Shown here: piece by piece, positions 25,213 to 34,500 of the stretch
How positions within the stretch are numbered: the first letter of the stretch is position 1
How the letters are laid out: every line of letters starts with the position of its first letter
Source of the DNA: JBDHXE01 sp035445085
GTDB lineage: Bacteria; Bacteroidota; Ignavibacteria; Kapaibacteriales; UBA2268
Reading direction: 5' to 3'
Assembly (NCBI GenBank): GCA_035445085.1
Contig: DAOMQA010000001.1
Coordinates: forward strand, 298,876-362,875
Length of the DNA: 64,000 bases
Notes under the pieces: model-generated
The model's input: the letters and a program-made list of their open reading frames with translations, nothing else
The model's database searches: none
What the model was told of the DNA's origin: nothing
Position numbers and translations under genes: made by a program

Positions 25213-26709
25213 TTACATTCTAAAAGTAACGAGTTGATTTTGTTTCCAATTACTTAAATTCGGCTTAGTGTTATGAAGTTTTTCTTGCTTAAGTATAGAA
25301 TTGTTGGCAAATGCTGCTATTGCAGCAACAATTTCATCATTATTTGCCTGTTTCCGGTGCAATTTATCAAAATCAAACGAATTTTCGATAAACCCTGTAT
25401 CAAAGTATCCATATCTAAAATCTTTATTTTCCATAACTTCTATCAGAAATGGTATAACAGTTTTTAGTCCATTAATTCTATAGTTTTTGAGTGCCATTTC
25501 CATTCTTTCTATTGCTTCTTCTCTATTTTTGCCCCAAGTAATCAGTTTAGAAATCATTGGGTCGAAATGTATAGAAATTTCAGAGCCACTTTCTACCCCG
25601 CTATCTACACGAACACCGTAGCCAGAAGGTTGCCGATAATATGTTATTGTTCCTGTGTCTGGTAAGAAATTATTAAAAGGATCTTCGGCATATACCCTAC
25701 ATTCTAAAGCATACCCATTGATATTAATATCATTTTGTGTAAAAGATAATCGTTCTCCATTAGCAATTTTGATTTGCTCTCTTACTAAATTTATACCAGT
25801 AATTAATTCAGTTACGGGGTGTTCCACTTGCAAGCGAGTATTCATCTCAAGAAAATAGAAATTTTTATTTTTATCTAATAAGAATTCTATTGTACCAGCG
25901 TTGAAATAACCACAAGCTTTCGCAGCATTTACAGCTACCTCGCCCATTTTGCTCCTTAAGTTATCATCTAAAACTGTAGATGGCGCTTCTTCAATTACTT
26001 TTTGATGCCTCCGCTGAATGGAACAATCTCTCTCGCAAAGATAGACAAAATTACCGTGTTCATCGCCAAGCACTTGTATTTCTATATGCTTCGGGTTTTC
26101 GATATATTTTTCGATATATACGGAATCATCTCCAAAAGCTTTGAGGGCTTCGCGACTTGCTGCCTCAAATGAAGATTCTAACTCATTCTCAACATATACC
26201 TTACGCATTCCCTTACCTCCACCTCCAGCAGACGCTTTCAATAATATAGGGTATCCTACTTCGCTAGCTACTTCTTTAGCTCTATTAATATCTTTGATAG
26301 GTTCTTTGGTGCCCGGTACGATTGGTACCCCAGCTTTTGCCATTAACTCCCTTGCTCCGGTTTTGCTGCCCATTGTTTCTATCGAATGCCCCTTTGGTCC
26401 AATAAACTTTATTCCAGCATTATTTACAGCATCAGAAAATTCCGCTCTTTCAGACAAAAAGCCATAACCTGGGTGAATAGCATCGGCTTTAGATATTTTT
26501 GCAATATTTAATATTTGTTCAATATCCAAGTATGCTTGGCGTGGCGTATCAGCAGTTAATTCATAAGCGTAATCTGCATATTGAACAAAAGGCATTAGTT
26601 TATCTACTGCGTGGTATATAGCAATTGTTTCAATTCCCATTTCACGTGCAGTACGCATTACCCTGATAGCTATCTCGCCACGATTAGCAATTAAAATTTT
26701 TTTAAACAT
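25213..26709 (-). CDS. accC: Biotin carboxylase subunit of acyl-CoA carboxylase
   Basis: 498 aa. The biotin carboxylase N-domain starts FKKILIANRGEIAIRVMRTAREMGI. The ATP-grasp has the Gly-rich loop KASAGGGGKGMR, and EMNTRLQVEHPVTE is the catalytic signature. The C-domain begins near GYALECRVYAEDP. It carboxylates the biotin of a carrier protein with bicarbonate and ATP. AccC is usually ~450 aa; the extra C-terminal ~45 residues resemble the start of the alpha-subunit linker of propionyl-CoA carboxylase-type enzymes. The likely carrier is the separate protein at 4067-4585. Confidence 0.93.
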   Translation of the reverse strand: MFKKILIANRGEIAIRVMRTAREMGIETIAIYHAVDKLMPFVQYADYAYELTADTPRQAYLDIEQILNIAKISKADAIHPGYGFLSERAEFSDAVNNAGIKFIGPKGHSIETMGSKTGARELMAKAGVPIVPGTKEPIKDINRAKEVASEVGYPILLKASAGGGGKGMRKVYVENELESSFEAASREALKAFGDDSVYIEKYIENPKHIEIQVLGDEHGNFVYLCERDCSIQRRHQKVIEEAPSTVLDDNLRSKMGEVAVNAAKACGYFNAGTIEFLLDKNKNFYFLEMNTRLQVEHPVTELITGINLVREQIKIANGERLSFTQNDININGYALECRVYAEDPFNNFLPDTGTITYYRQPSGYGVRVDSGVESGSEISIHFDPMISKLITWGKNREEAIERMEMALKNYRINGLKTVIPFLIEVMENKDFRYGYFDTGFIENSFDFDKLHRKQANNDEIVAAIAAFANNSILKQEKLHNTKPNLSNWKQNQLVTFRM

Positions 26710-26821
26710 TATTCTTCTAACTTTTTTTAATAAGTGATTTTCTAAAGAATATAAATATATAATTTTTTATAATTTATTTATCGTTTATTTTTGTTGATAA
26801 TCTAATTAAGGAATGAAAAAA

Positions 26822-28120
26822 ATGTATGATTTATTAAAACATAAGGATACTGAAGTTTTTGGTGCTTTATCAAATGAATTTATCCGTCAAAACGAAAAAA
26901 TTGAACTAATAGCTAGTGAGAACTTTGTCTCCCCAGAAGTTATGGAAGCTCAAGGTTCTGTATTAACTAATAAATATGCGGAAGGTTACCCAGGCAAACG
27001 CTATTATGGCGGTTGCGAATGGGTAGATGTAGCTGAAGACCTTGCCAGAAATAGATTAAAAGAATTATTTGGTGCCGAATATGTAAACGTACAACCTCAT
27101 AGTGGTTCAAGTGCAAATTTAGCAGTTTATATGACTTTTATTAAGCCTGGCGACAAAGTTATGGGCTTAAGCTTAGCTCATGGCGGTCATTTAACACACG
27201 GTTCACCTGTAAATTTCTCTGGTAAATTATATGATTTTACCGCTTATGAGTTAGACCCTGCAACGGGCTACATTGATTATGATAAAGCATGGGAATTAGC
27301 AAAATTACATAAGCCAAAATTAATCACTGTGGGCGCATCTGCATACCCGCGAGATATAGATTTTGCAAAGTTTAGAGAGATCGCTGATTCTATTGGCGCC
27401 TTTCTTTTTGCGGATATTGCACACCCAGCAGGATTAATTGCGAAAGGTAAATTAAACAATCCATTACCATATTGCGATGTAGTATCTTCAACTACTCACA
27501 AGACATTAAGAGGTCCACGTGGCGGAATAATTATGACACAAAAGAATTACGATAATCCATTCGGCTTAGTAGCTCCTAAATCTGGAAGAACTAAATCAAT
27601 AGGTGAAGTAATAGACTCGTGGGTAATGCCTGGTATTCAAGGCGGACCACTAATGCACGTGATTGCTGCAAAGGCAGTAGCTTTTGGCGAAGCTTTGAGC
27701 GAAGATTTTGGGCTATATACAGAGCAAATTATCAAAAATGCACAAGCAATGGCAGGAGTACTAACTCATAAAGGCTATAATTTGGTAAGTGGCGGTACAG
27801 ACAATCATTTAATGTTAGTAGATTTAAGAAATAAAGGAGTAACAGGTAAACAAGCCGAAAATGCTCTTGATGCTGCTGGCATAACTTGTAATAAAAATGC
27901 TGTACCAAACGACAATCAATCACCTTTAGTAACATCTGGTATAAGGTTAGGAGCGCCTGCTATGACATCGCGTGGCTTAAAAGAAGATGATTTTAAAGTA
28001 ATAGCCGAATTTATAGATAGAGTAATTACTGATATAGATAACTCAAAATTACATAACGACATCAAAAACGAAGTTAAGGAATTTACTTCAAAATTTCCAT
28101 TATATCAAAATATGAAATAA
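26822..28120 (+). CDS. glyA: Serine hydroxymethyltransferase
   Basis: About 432 aa. It has the SHMT signatures ELIASENFVSPEVMEAQGS, NKYAEGYPGKRYYGG and NVQPHSGSSANLAVY. The PLP-lysine motif is VSSTTHKTLRGPRGG, and a C-terminal TSGIRLGAPAMTSRG follows. It interconverts serine and glycine with tetrahydrofolate. Two ATGs compete: 26813 follows AAGGA with no gap, whereas 26822 is 9 bases after it, so the latter is preferred. The DegT aminotransferase starts 8 bases downstream, suggesting an operon. Confidence 0.96.
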   Translation: MYDLLKHKDTEVFGALSNEFIRQNEKIELIASENFVSPEVMEAQGSVLTNKYAEGYPGKRYYGGCEWVDVAEDLARNRLKELFGAEYVNVQPHSGSSANLAVYMTFIKPGDKVMGLSLAHGGHLTHGSPVNFSGKLYDFTAYELDPATGYIDYDKAWELAKLHKPKLITVGASAYPRDIDFAKFREIADSIGAFLFADIAHPAGLIAKGKLNNPLPYCDVVSSTTHKTLRGPRGGIIMTQKNYDNPFGLVAPKSGRTKSIGEVIDSWVMPGIQGGPLMHVIAAKAVAFGEALSEDFGLYTEQIIKNAQAMAGVLTHKGYNLVSGGTDNHLMLVDLRNKGVTGKQAENALDAAGITCNKNAVPNDNQSPLVTSGIRLGAPAMTSRGLKEDDFKVIAEFIDRVITDIDNSKLHNDIKNEVKEFTSKFPLYQNMK

Positions 28121-28128
28121 GGATAACG

Positions 28129-29328
28129 ATGCCGGGCTTTGAAATATTTGGCGATGAAGAAAGAAACGAAATTAAGGACGCTTTAGATTCGGGCGTCCTA
28201 TTTAGATATGGGTTCGATGGTAAACGTAATGGTAATTGGAAAGTAAAGCAATTTGAAAGTGATTTCGCAGCCTTTACTAATACAAAACACTCTCTATTAG
28301 TTTCGAGCGGCACAGCAGCCCTTATTACTGCCTTATCAGCATCAGGTATAGGTTATGGAGATGAAGTCATTGTTCCTACCTTTACTTTTGTAGCAACTAT
28401 CGAGGCTGTTTTAAATAATGGCGCTATACCGATATTTGTAGATATTGACGAAACTTTATGCTTAGACCCTGAAAAAATTGAAAGCTACATAAACCCACGT
28501 ACAAAAGCGATAGTAGTAGTACATATGTGTGGAGCTATGGCACAAATAGATAAAATAAAGCAAATCGCAGAAAAGTATAATTTAATATTAATCGAAGATG
28601 CTTGCCAAGCCACTGGGGCCTTTTATGAAGGTAAGTCCGTTGGTACCTTTGGGAATATTGCTTGTTTTTCTTTTGATGCTGTAAAAACTATTACATGTGG
28701 TGAAGGTGGCGGAATTATCACAAACGATTCTCAATTATATCAATTATGCGATCAATTCCATGATCATGGGCACGACCATATAGGAAATGATAGAGGAGCC
28801 GAACAGCACCCTATTGTAGGAATGAATTTTCGAAACAATGAATTGAATGCATCGATTGGTATAGCACAACTAAAGAAAATCAATACTATTCTAAATATTC
28901 AGAGAAGAAATGCCTATAAGATTATAGCAACATTGCAAGAATTTAAACAAGTTCAATTGAGAAAAACTCTTAGCAAAGAGGCTGATACTTGTACTTTCGT
29001 CAATTTCTTTTTAACTTCGGAAGATTTAACAAGAAAAATAGCTAAGGAATTAATCGCTAATGGAATAGATGGAACATTTTATTGGTTTGATAATAATTGG
29101 CATTATTTCAATAATTGGCAACATATCAAGAACTTAAACTTTCCGATGAATGTGCCTCAAACAAGTCTTGAATATTTACCTGACTACAACAGTTTAGTTT
29201 TTGAACAATCTGACGATATTATGAGCAGAACTATTTCGTTACAAATTAAGCTAAGCTGGACAGAATCAGAACTTCAAAATAGATGTAAGACTATTAGAGA
29301 TATATTTACCAGCTGTGGAATTAAATAA
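28129..29328 (+). CDS. DegT/DnrJ/EryC1-family sugar aminotransferase, possibly KdnA-like
   Basis: 399 aa, PLP fold type I of the nucleotide-sugar aminotransferase family. It shows VSSGTAALITAL, PTFTFVATIEAV, IEDACQATGAFYEGKSVGTFG and a PLP lysine in SFDAVKTITCGEGG. The FHDHGHDH segment followed by GMNFRNNELNASIGIAQLKK resembles KdnA enzymes, which aminate an 8-oxo-Kdo to 8-amino-Kdo for LPS. That assignment is tentative, and kdnB is not present. Other substrates such as UDP-keto sugars remain possible. The ribosome-binding site AAGGAT precedes the ATG. Confidence 0.85.
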   Translation: MPGFEIFGDEERNEIKDALDSGVLFRYGFDGKRNGNWKVKQFESDFAAFTNTKHSLLVSSGTAALITALSASGIGYGDEVIVPTFTFVATIEAVLNNGAIPIFVDIDETLCLDPEKIESYINPRTKAIVVVHMCGAMAQIDKIKQIAEKYNLILIEDACQATGAFYEGKSVGTFGNIACFSFDAVKTITCGEGGGIITNDSQLYQLCDQFHDHGHDHIGNDRGAEQHPIVGMNFRNNELNASIGIAQLKKINTILNIQRRNAYKIIATLQEFKQVQLRKTLSKEADTCTFVNFFLTSEDLTRKIAKELIANGIDGTFYWFDNNWHYFNNWQHIKNLNFPMNVPQTSLEYLPDYNSLVFEQSDDIMSRTISLQIKLSWTESELQNRCKTIRDIFTSCGIK

Positions 29329-29472
29329 TTTATCGGCAGCATAAAAATGCTAAGAATTATTTAAAACTTTATTATACAATGAACGTAGTTTTTTAGTTAA
29401 ACAAAGTAAGGTGCTATCTATTTATCATGTACCTTAACATTAAAATTATTATCATTACTATTAGAAGAATAT

Positions 29473-30384
29473 ATGGAAATAGAAATCTCAAATATATTAG
29501 ATATTAGCAACGAAGAAAGAAAATACATAGAATTACATAGCTTTATTAATATTCTGAACGTATTAATGTCTAACGTATATAATTTGCAACTTTTAGACGA
29601 AAGTACAAATACTTTAAGCTCTGCAACTATTAGTATAAAGCATATTGCAGATATTATAACTAAAAATGATTTAACTCGTTCACATATTGATATTATCGAA
29701 AAGTCTTTACAACAAATGATAGATGATTTGACGAACTTTATACAAAATAACGGGCTACAAGATCATGTAACAGCAACAGGGATATTGAATAGCATAAAAT
29801 CTACAGTAGCTTTTTTTAACTTCCGACTAAGGGAATTACGTGAAAGATTAAGAGAGCCAAATGTGTGGAAAGAGCATTCTATAGAACAAATCAAATATGA
29901 ATTTTATAATTTTATCTTAGCAATGGAGCAAAACGCTAAGGGTAAATACAATATAGTTTATGGTATTGCCGTTCCGCAAAACAATACTTATATGATTAGT
30001 TTTCATGTAAATTCAATCTTTCAAGATAGAATTTATATGCCTATAGTCTTTCGTGATGTCATTAGAGATTTGACAGCAAACGCTAAGAAATATACTCCAA
30101 TTGGTGGAATGATAATTGCAGGTCTTTCACAAGATGATAAATCATTAAGATTTGCCATCGAGGATAATGGAATAGGAATTCCTGAAGATGAGCTATCCAA
30201 AGTCGTCGAGTTCAAATATAGGGCTACCAATGCGTCGAGTATAAAAACCTTTGGCAATGGCTTCGGATTAACAAAAGCCTATCTTGTTACTAAGGAGCTT
30301 GGTGGCAAAATGTATATCAAATCGAGTTTAGGCAATGGAACAAGGATAATAATAGAAATACCTAATAAAATGGAGCTTACTTAA
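29473..30384 (+). CDS. Soluble histidine-kinase-like ATPase protein
   Basis: 303 aa without membrane or sensor domains. The C-terminal half is a HATPase_c domain. The N-box is N203 (RDLTANAKKYTP), the G1 box DNGIGI begins at D231, and the G2 box is FGNGFGLTKAYLV at ~260-272. The N-terminal half is helical. H22 in ELHSFINILN resembles an H-box but in reduced form. It could be a histidine kinase that takes its signal from a partner protein. No response regulator is adjacent, and the receiver protein at 1964-2602 is far away. The gene stands alone and its stop codon sits inside a terminator hairpin. Confidence 0.75.
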   Translation: MEIEISNILDISNEERKYIELHSFINILNVLMSNVYNLQLLDESTNTLSSATISIKHIADIITKNDLTRSHIDIIEKSLQQMIDDLTNFIQNNGLQDHVTATGILNSIKSTVAFFNFRLRELRERLREPNVWKEHSIEQIKYEFYNFILAMEQNAKGKYNIVYGIAVPQNNTYMISFHVNSIFQDRIYMPIVFRDVIRDLTANAKKYTPIGGMIIAGLSQDDKSLRFAIEDNGIGIPEDELSKVVEFKYRATNASSIKTFGNGFGLTKAYLVTKELGGKMYIKSSLGNGTRIIIEIPNKMELT

Positions 30385-30403
30385 GCTCCATTTTATTATT
30401 TTC
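30367..30403. terminator. Intrinsic terminator overlapping the HATPase gene stop
   Basis: A perfect 12-base-pair stem, AAAATGGAGCTT with AAGCTCCATTTT, and loop ACTT, followed by ATTATTTT. The upstream arm encodes the last residues of the HATPase protein, and the TAA lies across the loop. It probably also insulates the convergent rpmA. Confidence 0.83.
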
Positions 30404-30424
30404 AAGTGGAGAGGTTTTTAAAAA

Positions 30425-30682
30425 TTAATTAACAGGATACACAGAAACTTTTTTACGAGTCTTGTCTTTGCGTTCAAATTTTACAATACCGTCAACTAAG
30501 GAAAATATTGTATAATCGCTACCTATACCAACATTATCACCAGGGTGAACTTTCGTTCCTACTTGACGAATAATAATATTGCCGGGCTTTACTAATTCGC
30601 CACCGAATTTTTTAACACCACGTCTCTGGGCATTTGAATCACGACCATTTTTGGTCGACCCCATACCTTTCTTATGAGCCAT
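30425..30682 (-). CDS. rpmA: 50S ribosomal protein L27
   Basis: 85 aa, complete. MAHKKGMGSTKNGRDSNAQRRGVKKFGGE, IIIRQVGTKVHPGDNVGIG and DYTIFSLVDGIVKFE match L27 throughout. L27 reaches toward the peptidyl-transferase centre. The N-terminus starts directly with the mature-type AHKKG and has no cleavable leader as found in Firmicutes. It follows rplU by 10 bases in the conserved rplU-rpmA order. Confidence 0.98.
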   Translation of the reverse strand: MAHKKGMGSTKNGRDSNAQRRGVKKFGGELVKPGNIIIRQVGTKVHPGDNVGIGSDYTIFSLVDGIVKFERKDKTRKKVSVYPVN

Positions 30683-30692
30683 TTTCTAATCC

Positions 30693-31007
30693 TTAATTAT
30701 TTACAACAATATCAGTTACTTCAATTTGAGTATATTTTTGACGATGTCCGTTTAACTTTCTATGACCTTTGCGTCTTTTCTTATGAAATACCCATATTTT
30801 TTCATCTTTGCCATGCTCTAAGATTTTGGCTTTTACTAAACCGCTTAACAATGGAGCACCAACTACAACATTACCGTTTGATTCTGATAATAAAATTTTA
30901 TCAAACTCAACTATATCACCGGGTTCTCCTTTCAACAAAGGAACATTTAATACAGAACTTTTATCCACATTAAATTGAGTTCCTGCAATATCAACAACTA
31001 CTGACAT
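30693..31007 (-). CDS. rplU: 50S ribosomal protein L21
   Basis: 104 aa. Motifs include VVDIAGTQFNVDKSS, a VVVGAPLLSGLVKAKILEHGKDEKIWVFHKKRRKGHRKLNGHR core (signature of L21), and YTQIEVTDI near the end. It is a 23S rRNA-binding protein of the large subunit. It is the first gene of the rplU-rpmA pair. No leader RNA structure was recognised in the 80 bases upstream. Confidence 0.97.
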   Translation of the reverse strand: MSVVVDIAGTQFNVDKSSVLNVPLLKGEPGDIVEFDKILLSESNGNVVVGAPLLSGLVKAKILEHGKDEKIWVFHKKRRKGHRKLNGHRQKYTQIEVTDIVVNN

Positions 31008-31088
31008 CTTATCTTCAAAACCTTTTATTTATAAGAACTACAAAAATAATACTTTTTTATAAGATATTCAAAATTATTTTATAAAAAA

Positions 31089-33044
31089 TTATTTAATTAC
31101 AATATTTTTAAACTGCTCTAAGGATTCTGGGTTAGCAAGGGCTGTTTTATTCTTCACTTCCTCCCCATTTAGAGTTTTCAAAATAGCTAATTCAACCTTT
31201 TTCCCACTAATCGTAATAGGCACTTGTTGAATTTGAAAGACTTGTTTCGGTAAATGGCGTGGTGTTAATTCAGTTTTTATATTATTTTTGATTTTATTAA
31301 TTAGTATGTCGCTTAGCTGTAAATCTTTGTCCAGCACAACAAATAAAATAATTTCAATATCATTATTGCGACTAAGCCCTACCACAACCGAGTCTCTAAC
31401 TTCGTCCATAGCTTCTACTACCCTATAAATTTCACTAGTACCTATACGCACTCCACCTGGATTTAGAGTTGCATCACTTCTGCCATACATTATTACGCCA
31501 TTGCGTTCCGTTATTCTGATATAATCACCGTGCTTCCAGATACCTGGATAAAAATCGAAGTAAGCTTGATGATATTTTTCATCGTCGTCATCATTCCAAA
31601 AGTATATAGGCATGGATGGGAATGGTGCAGTACAAACTAATTCACCTTTCTGTTCAATAACTGCTTTGTTATTTTCATCCCAAGCTTCTACTTTCATCCC
31701 CAAGCCTAAGCACTGTATTTCTTCTGAATATACAGGCACAATAGGGTTCCCAAGCATAAAGCAAGAAATAATATCAGTTCCCCCAGATATTGATGACAAT
31801 TGTAAATTACCTTTTACATTTTTATACACCCATTTAAAATCATCTTCTGATAACGGAGAGCCCGTAGATAAAATAGTATCTAGGCTTGATAAAGAGTGAG
31901 TATCAGCCGGTACGATATTATCTTTGCGACAAGTTGCTAGAAACTTAGGACTAGTACCAAACTTAGTTATACCAAGTTCATCTATTAAATCCCATAATCT
32001 ATTGATATTGGGGTAGTTTGGTGAACCATCGATTAATACGACGCTAGCACCTACCGATAACGAAGTTATCAGCCAATTCCACATCATCCAACCACAAGTA
32101 GTATAATAGCTAATAACATCTAAATCAGTTAGATTTGTATGTAATACTAATTCCTTCATATGCTGCAAGAGCGTTCCGCCTTGCCCATGAACAATACATT
32201 TTGGTACACCAGTAGTTCCAGAAGAATACATTATATATAATGGATGGTCAAAATCTAATTGCTCAAATTCTATTTCATCTGCATCATTTTTAATATAATT
32301 ATCCCACGAAATAAATTTTGGGTCATCGGGTAGTTTTTCTCCAATTTGATTAATTACAACTATTTGCTCAATTTCTGGTATTTGCAAGGATATTTCTTTC
32401 ACGGTATTCATTATATCGTATTTCTTACCATTGTAATAATATCCATCGACAGTTATTAATATTTTAGGTTCAATCTGTGAAAATCTATCTAATACGCCTT
32501 GCAAACCAAAGTCAGGCGAAGTAGAAGACCAAATAGCGCCAATAGAAGAAGTAGCGAGCATGCCCGTTACAGCTTCTGGATTATTACTAATGAGAGCAGC
32601 AACCCTATCTTGTTTGCTTACACCAGATTTTTTAAATGAATGTGCTAATTGAGCAGTTTTTAAATAGAGTTCTTTATAGCTAATATACTTAGGCTTAGCA
32701 TTTTCTTTGCAATAAATGAGAGCAGTCTCTTCGTCATTAAATCTCAATAAGTTTTCGGCAAAATTTAATTTAGCACCACAAAACCATCTATAACTTCTAA
32801 TATCTTTTGGATTGCTATTTCTTAATTGAGTTAAGGTGTTTTTTGCTTCTTTTGAATAAATGACATCCATAAAATTCCAGATGGCATCCCAAAAGTTTGC
32901 TATATAAGTAATCGACCACTGGTACAAATCATTATAATTTTTTAATTTAATTGAATATTTCAAATTAATAAAATTGATAAACTTAGACATATTTGCACTT
33001 TCAATTTGATCGGGAGTTGGCGACCACAAAGCTATTTTTTTCAT
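31089..33044 (-). CDS. Acetoacetyl-CoA synthetase
   Basis: 651 aa, ANL superfamily. The N-terminal ~100 residues (LWSPTPDQIESANMSKF, YQWSITYIANFWDAIWNF) are the acetoacetate-CoA ligase type cap. The adenylation motif is MYSSGTTGVPKCIVHGQGG, with TTCGWMMWNW and GRSDATLNPGGVRIGTSEIYR. The catalytic lysine is near the end in ISGKKVELAI. It activates acetoacetate with ATP and CoA, which fits use of ketone bodies or leucine breakdown. The thiolase at 20392 could then split acetoacetyl-CoA. It is monocistronic here. Confidence 0.93.
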   Translation of the reverse strand: MKKIALWSPTPDQIESANMSKFINFINLKYSIKLKNYNDLYQWSITYIANFWDAIWNFMDVIYSKEAKNTLTQLRNSNPKDIRSYRWFCGAKLNFAENLLRFNDEETALIYCKENAKPKYISYKELYLKTAQLAHSFKKSGVSKQDRVAALISNNPEAVTGMLATSSIGAIWSSTSPDFGLQGVLDRFSQIEPKILITVDGYYYNGKKYDIMNTVKEISLQIPEIEQIVVINQIGEKLPDDPKFISWDNYIKNDADEIEFEQLDFDHPLYIMYSSGTTGVPKCIVHGQGGTLLQHMKELVLHTNLTDLDVISYYTTCGWMMWNWLITSLSVGASVVLIDGSPNYPNINRLWDLIDELGITKFGTSPKFLATCRKDNIVPADTHSLSSLDTILSTGSPLSEDDFKWVYKNVKGNLQLSSISGGTDIISCFMLGNPIVPVYSEEIQCLGLGMKVEAWDENNKAVIEQKGELVCTAPFPSMPIYFWNDDDDEKYHQAYFDFYPGIWKHGDYIRITERNGVIMYGRSDATLNPGGVRIGTSEIYRVVEAMDEVRDSVVVGLSRNNDIEIILFVVLDKDLQLSDILINKIKNNIKTELTPRHLPKQVFQIQQVPITISGKKVELAILKTLNGEEVKNKTALANPESLEQFKNIVIK

Positions 33045-33284
33045 TATTCAATTAAACTTATTAGCAAACTATTAAGAACGAAAAAAAGCGTTTAACATTG
33101 AATAAAACTTTATAACAATTAGTAATTTAATTTGATTAAGGTTTTGTAATGAATGATAATATATAACAATATAATTTAATATTGCTTGTAGATAACTAAT
33201 AAGTTTATCAATTCTTTTAGTTATTTTTGTAATAGATTATTAATTCTTATTAATGTTCGCTTTACTTAGACTACGAAATGTGAT

Positions 33285-34418
33285 ATGAAAATAGAAATTA
33301 TAGAAATTATAGATAAAAAAGGGATTAGCGAATTTGTAAATTTTCAGATACAGCATTATAAAGGAAATAAATATTTTATTCCTCCGATGATACATGATGA
33401 GATAGAAACCTTTACTAGGGACAAGAATCCGGCTTTTGCGGACTGTGAGGCTAATTTTTTTGTTGCAAAAATGAACAACAAAATCGTAGGAAGGATAGTA
33501 GCAATAAATAATAAAGCTGCTAATAAAAAATATAATACAAAAAATATTAGATTCTCATGGTTCGAAACGATTAATGATTATCATGTGGCTGAATTACTCT
33601 TAAATAGAGTAAAACAATACGCTTTAGACTTAGGTATGGAAAGTATTTCGGGTCCGCATGGCTTTTGTGATTTTGACCCGCAAGGTATGTTAGTAGAAGG
33701 CTTTGATACATTAGGTACAATTGCTGGAATATATAATTATCCATATTATAATGATTTTATAACTAAGTTTGGCTTTAAAAAGGATATTGATTATTTAGAG
33801 TTTTTATCAACACCACCGTACAAAGAAGGTATACCAGAGAAAATACTAAATATGGCTGCATGGGCAAAGAAGCGATATGGATATAAGATCATAGAGTATG
33901 ATAGTTCTAAAGAATATATTAAACATGGCACTGAAATATTTGAGCTATTAAACGAAAGTTTTGCAAATAATTACGGCACAGTACCATTAAGTAAGCAACA
34001 AATAGATTATTATATAAAAAAATATATATCTTATATTCATAAAAAGTTAATAAAATTAGTTGCAAACAACGAAGGTAAATTGGTCGGCTTTATGATTACT
34101 ATGCCAAGTTTATCGTTAGCTTACCAAAAATCAAAAGGTAAACTCTTTCCATTTGGTTTTGTACATTTAATGAGAGCATTAAAAACCTATAATACATTAG
34201 ATTTTTATTTGGCGGGTGTAAAAAAAGAATATCAAGGGAAAGGTGTGGATTTGATAATGGTAGTAGAAATAGTAAAATCAGCAATGGAATTGGGCTTTCA
34301 GTATGCAGAGTCTAACCAAGAATTAGAAAATAATACTAAAGTTCACTCTGAATGGAAATTCTTTAACCCAGTTCAGCACAAAAGGAGAAGGATTTATAAA
34401 TTCAATTTAGTAGATTAA
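33285..34418 (+). CDS. GNAT-like acyltransferase of unknown substrate
   Basis: 377 aa. It resembles a conserved long 'N-acetyltransferase' group seen in Bacteroidota and relatives. NKYFIPPMIHDEIETFTRDKNPAF and FFVAKMNNKIVGRIVAI form an N-terminal GNAT half. GPHGFCDFDPQGMLVEGFD follows. The second half has VGFMITMPSL and KKEYQGKGVDLIMVVEIVKSAMELGF, which looks like the acetyl-CoA pyrophosphate loop. It may be a duplicated GNAT fold. It has no operon partner and no known substrate. A 240-base upstream gap shows no clear element. Confidence 0.7.
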   Translation: MKIEIIEIIDKKGISEFVNFQIQHYKGNKYFIPPMIHDEIETFTRDKNPAFADCEANFFVAKMNNKIVGRIVAINNKAANKKYNTKNIRFSWFETINDYHVAELLLNRVKQYALDLGMESISGPHGFCDFDPQGMLVEGFDTLGTIAGIYNYPYYNDFITKFGFKKDIDYLEFLSTPPYKEGIPEKILNMAAWAKKRYGYKIIEYDSSKEYIKHGTEIFELLNESFANNYGTVPLSKQQIDYYIKKYISYIHKKLIKLVANNEGKLVGFMITMPSLSLAYQKSKGKLFPFGFVHLMRALKTYNTLDFYLAGVKKEYQGKGVDLIMVVEIVKSAMELGFQYAESNQELENNTKVHSEWKFFNPVQHKRRRIYKFNLVD

Positions 34419-34427
34419 TATAACAAT

Positions 34428-34448
34428 ATTTGACGATAATAGTCAAAT
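34428..34448. promoter_or_regulatory. Short dyad upstream of secreted propeller gene
   Basis: ATTTGAC and GTCAAAT are separated by seven bases, 52 bases before the start of the secreted protein gene. Symmetry and placement would fit an operator of a CRP/FNR-like regulator, but the arm spacing is not the canonical one. No T-run follows, so it is not a terminator. Confidence 0.25.
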
Positions 34449-34500
34449 CAGTATATAGCTTTAAAAATTAAATATTTATAATTAATATATGGTAGTCGCT

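Noticed and set aside
25273..26467. Plus-strand frames opposite the biotin carboxylase gene
   Set aside because: They are antisense shadows of a conserved gene, with low-complexity composition such as runs of Pro and Ser.
26710..26821. Searched for a glycine riboswitch before glyA
   Set aside because: None of the conserved glycine aptamer elements are present, and the region is almost pure A/T.
31008..31088. Searched for an L21 leader RNA before rplU
   Set aside because: The short AT-rich leader shows no stable conserved structure.
34428..34448. Considered as a true FNR/CRP site or a terminator
   Set aside because: The spacer is seven bases rather than the usual four to six, and no T-run follows. 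Kept only as a low-confidence dyad.
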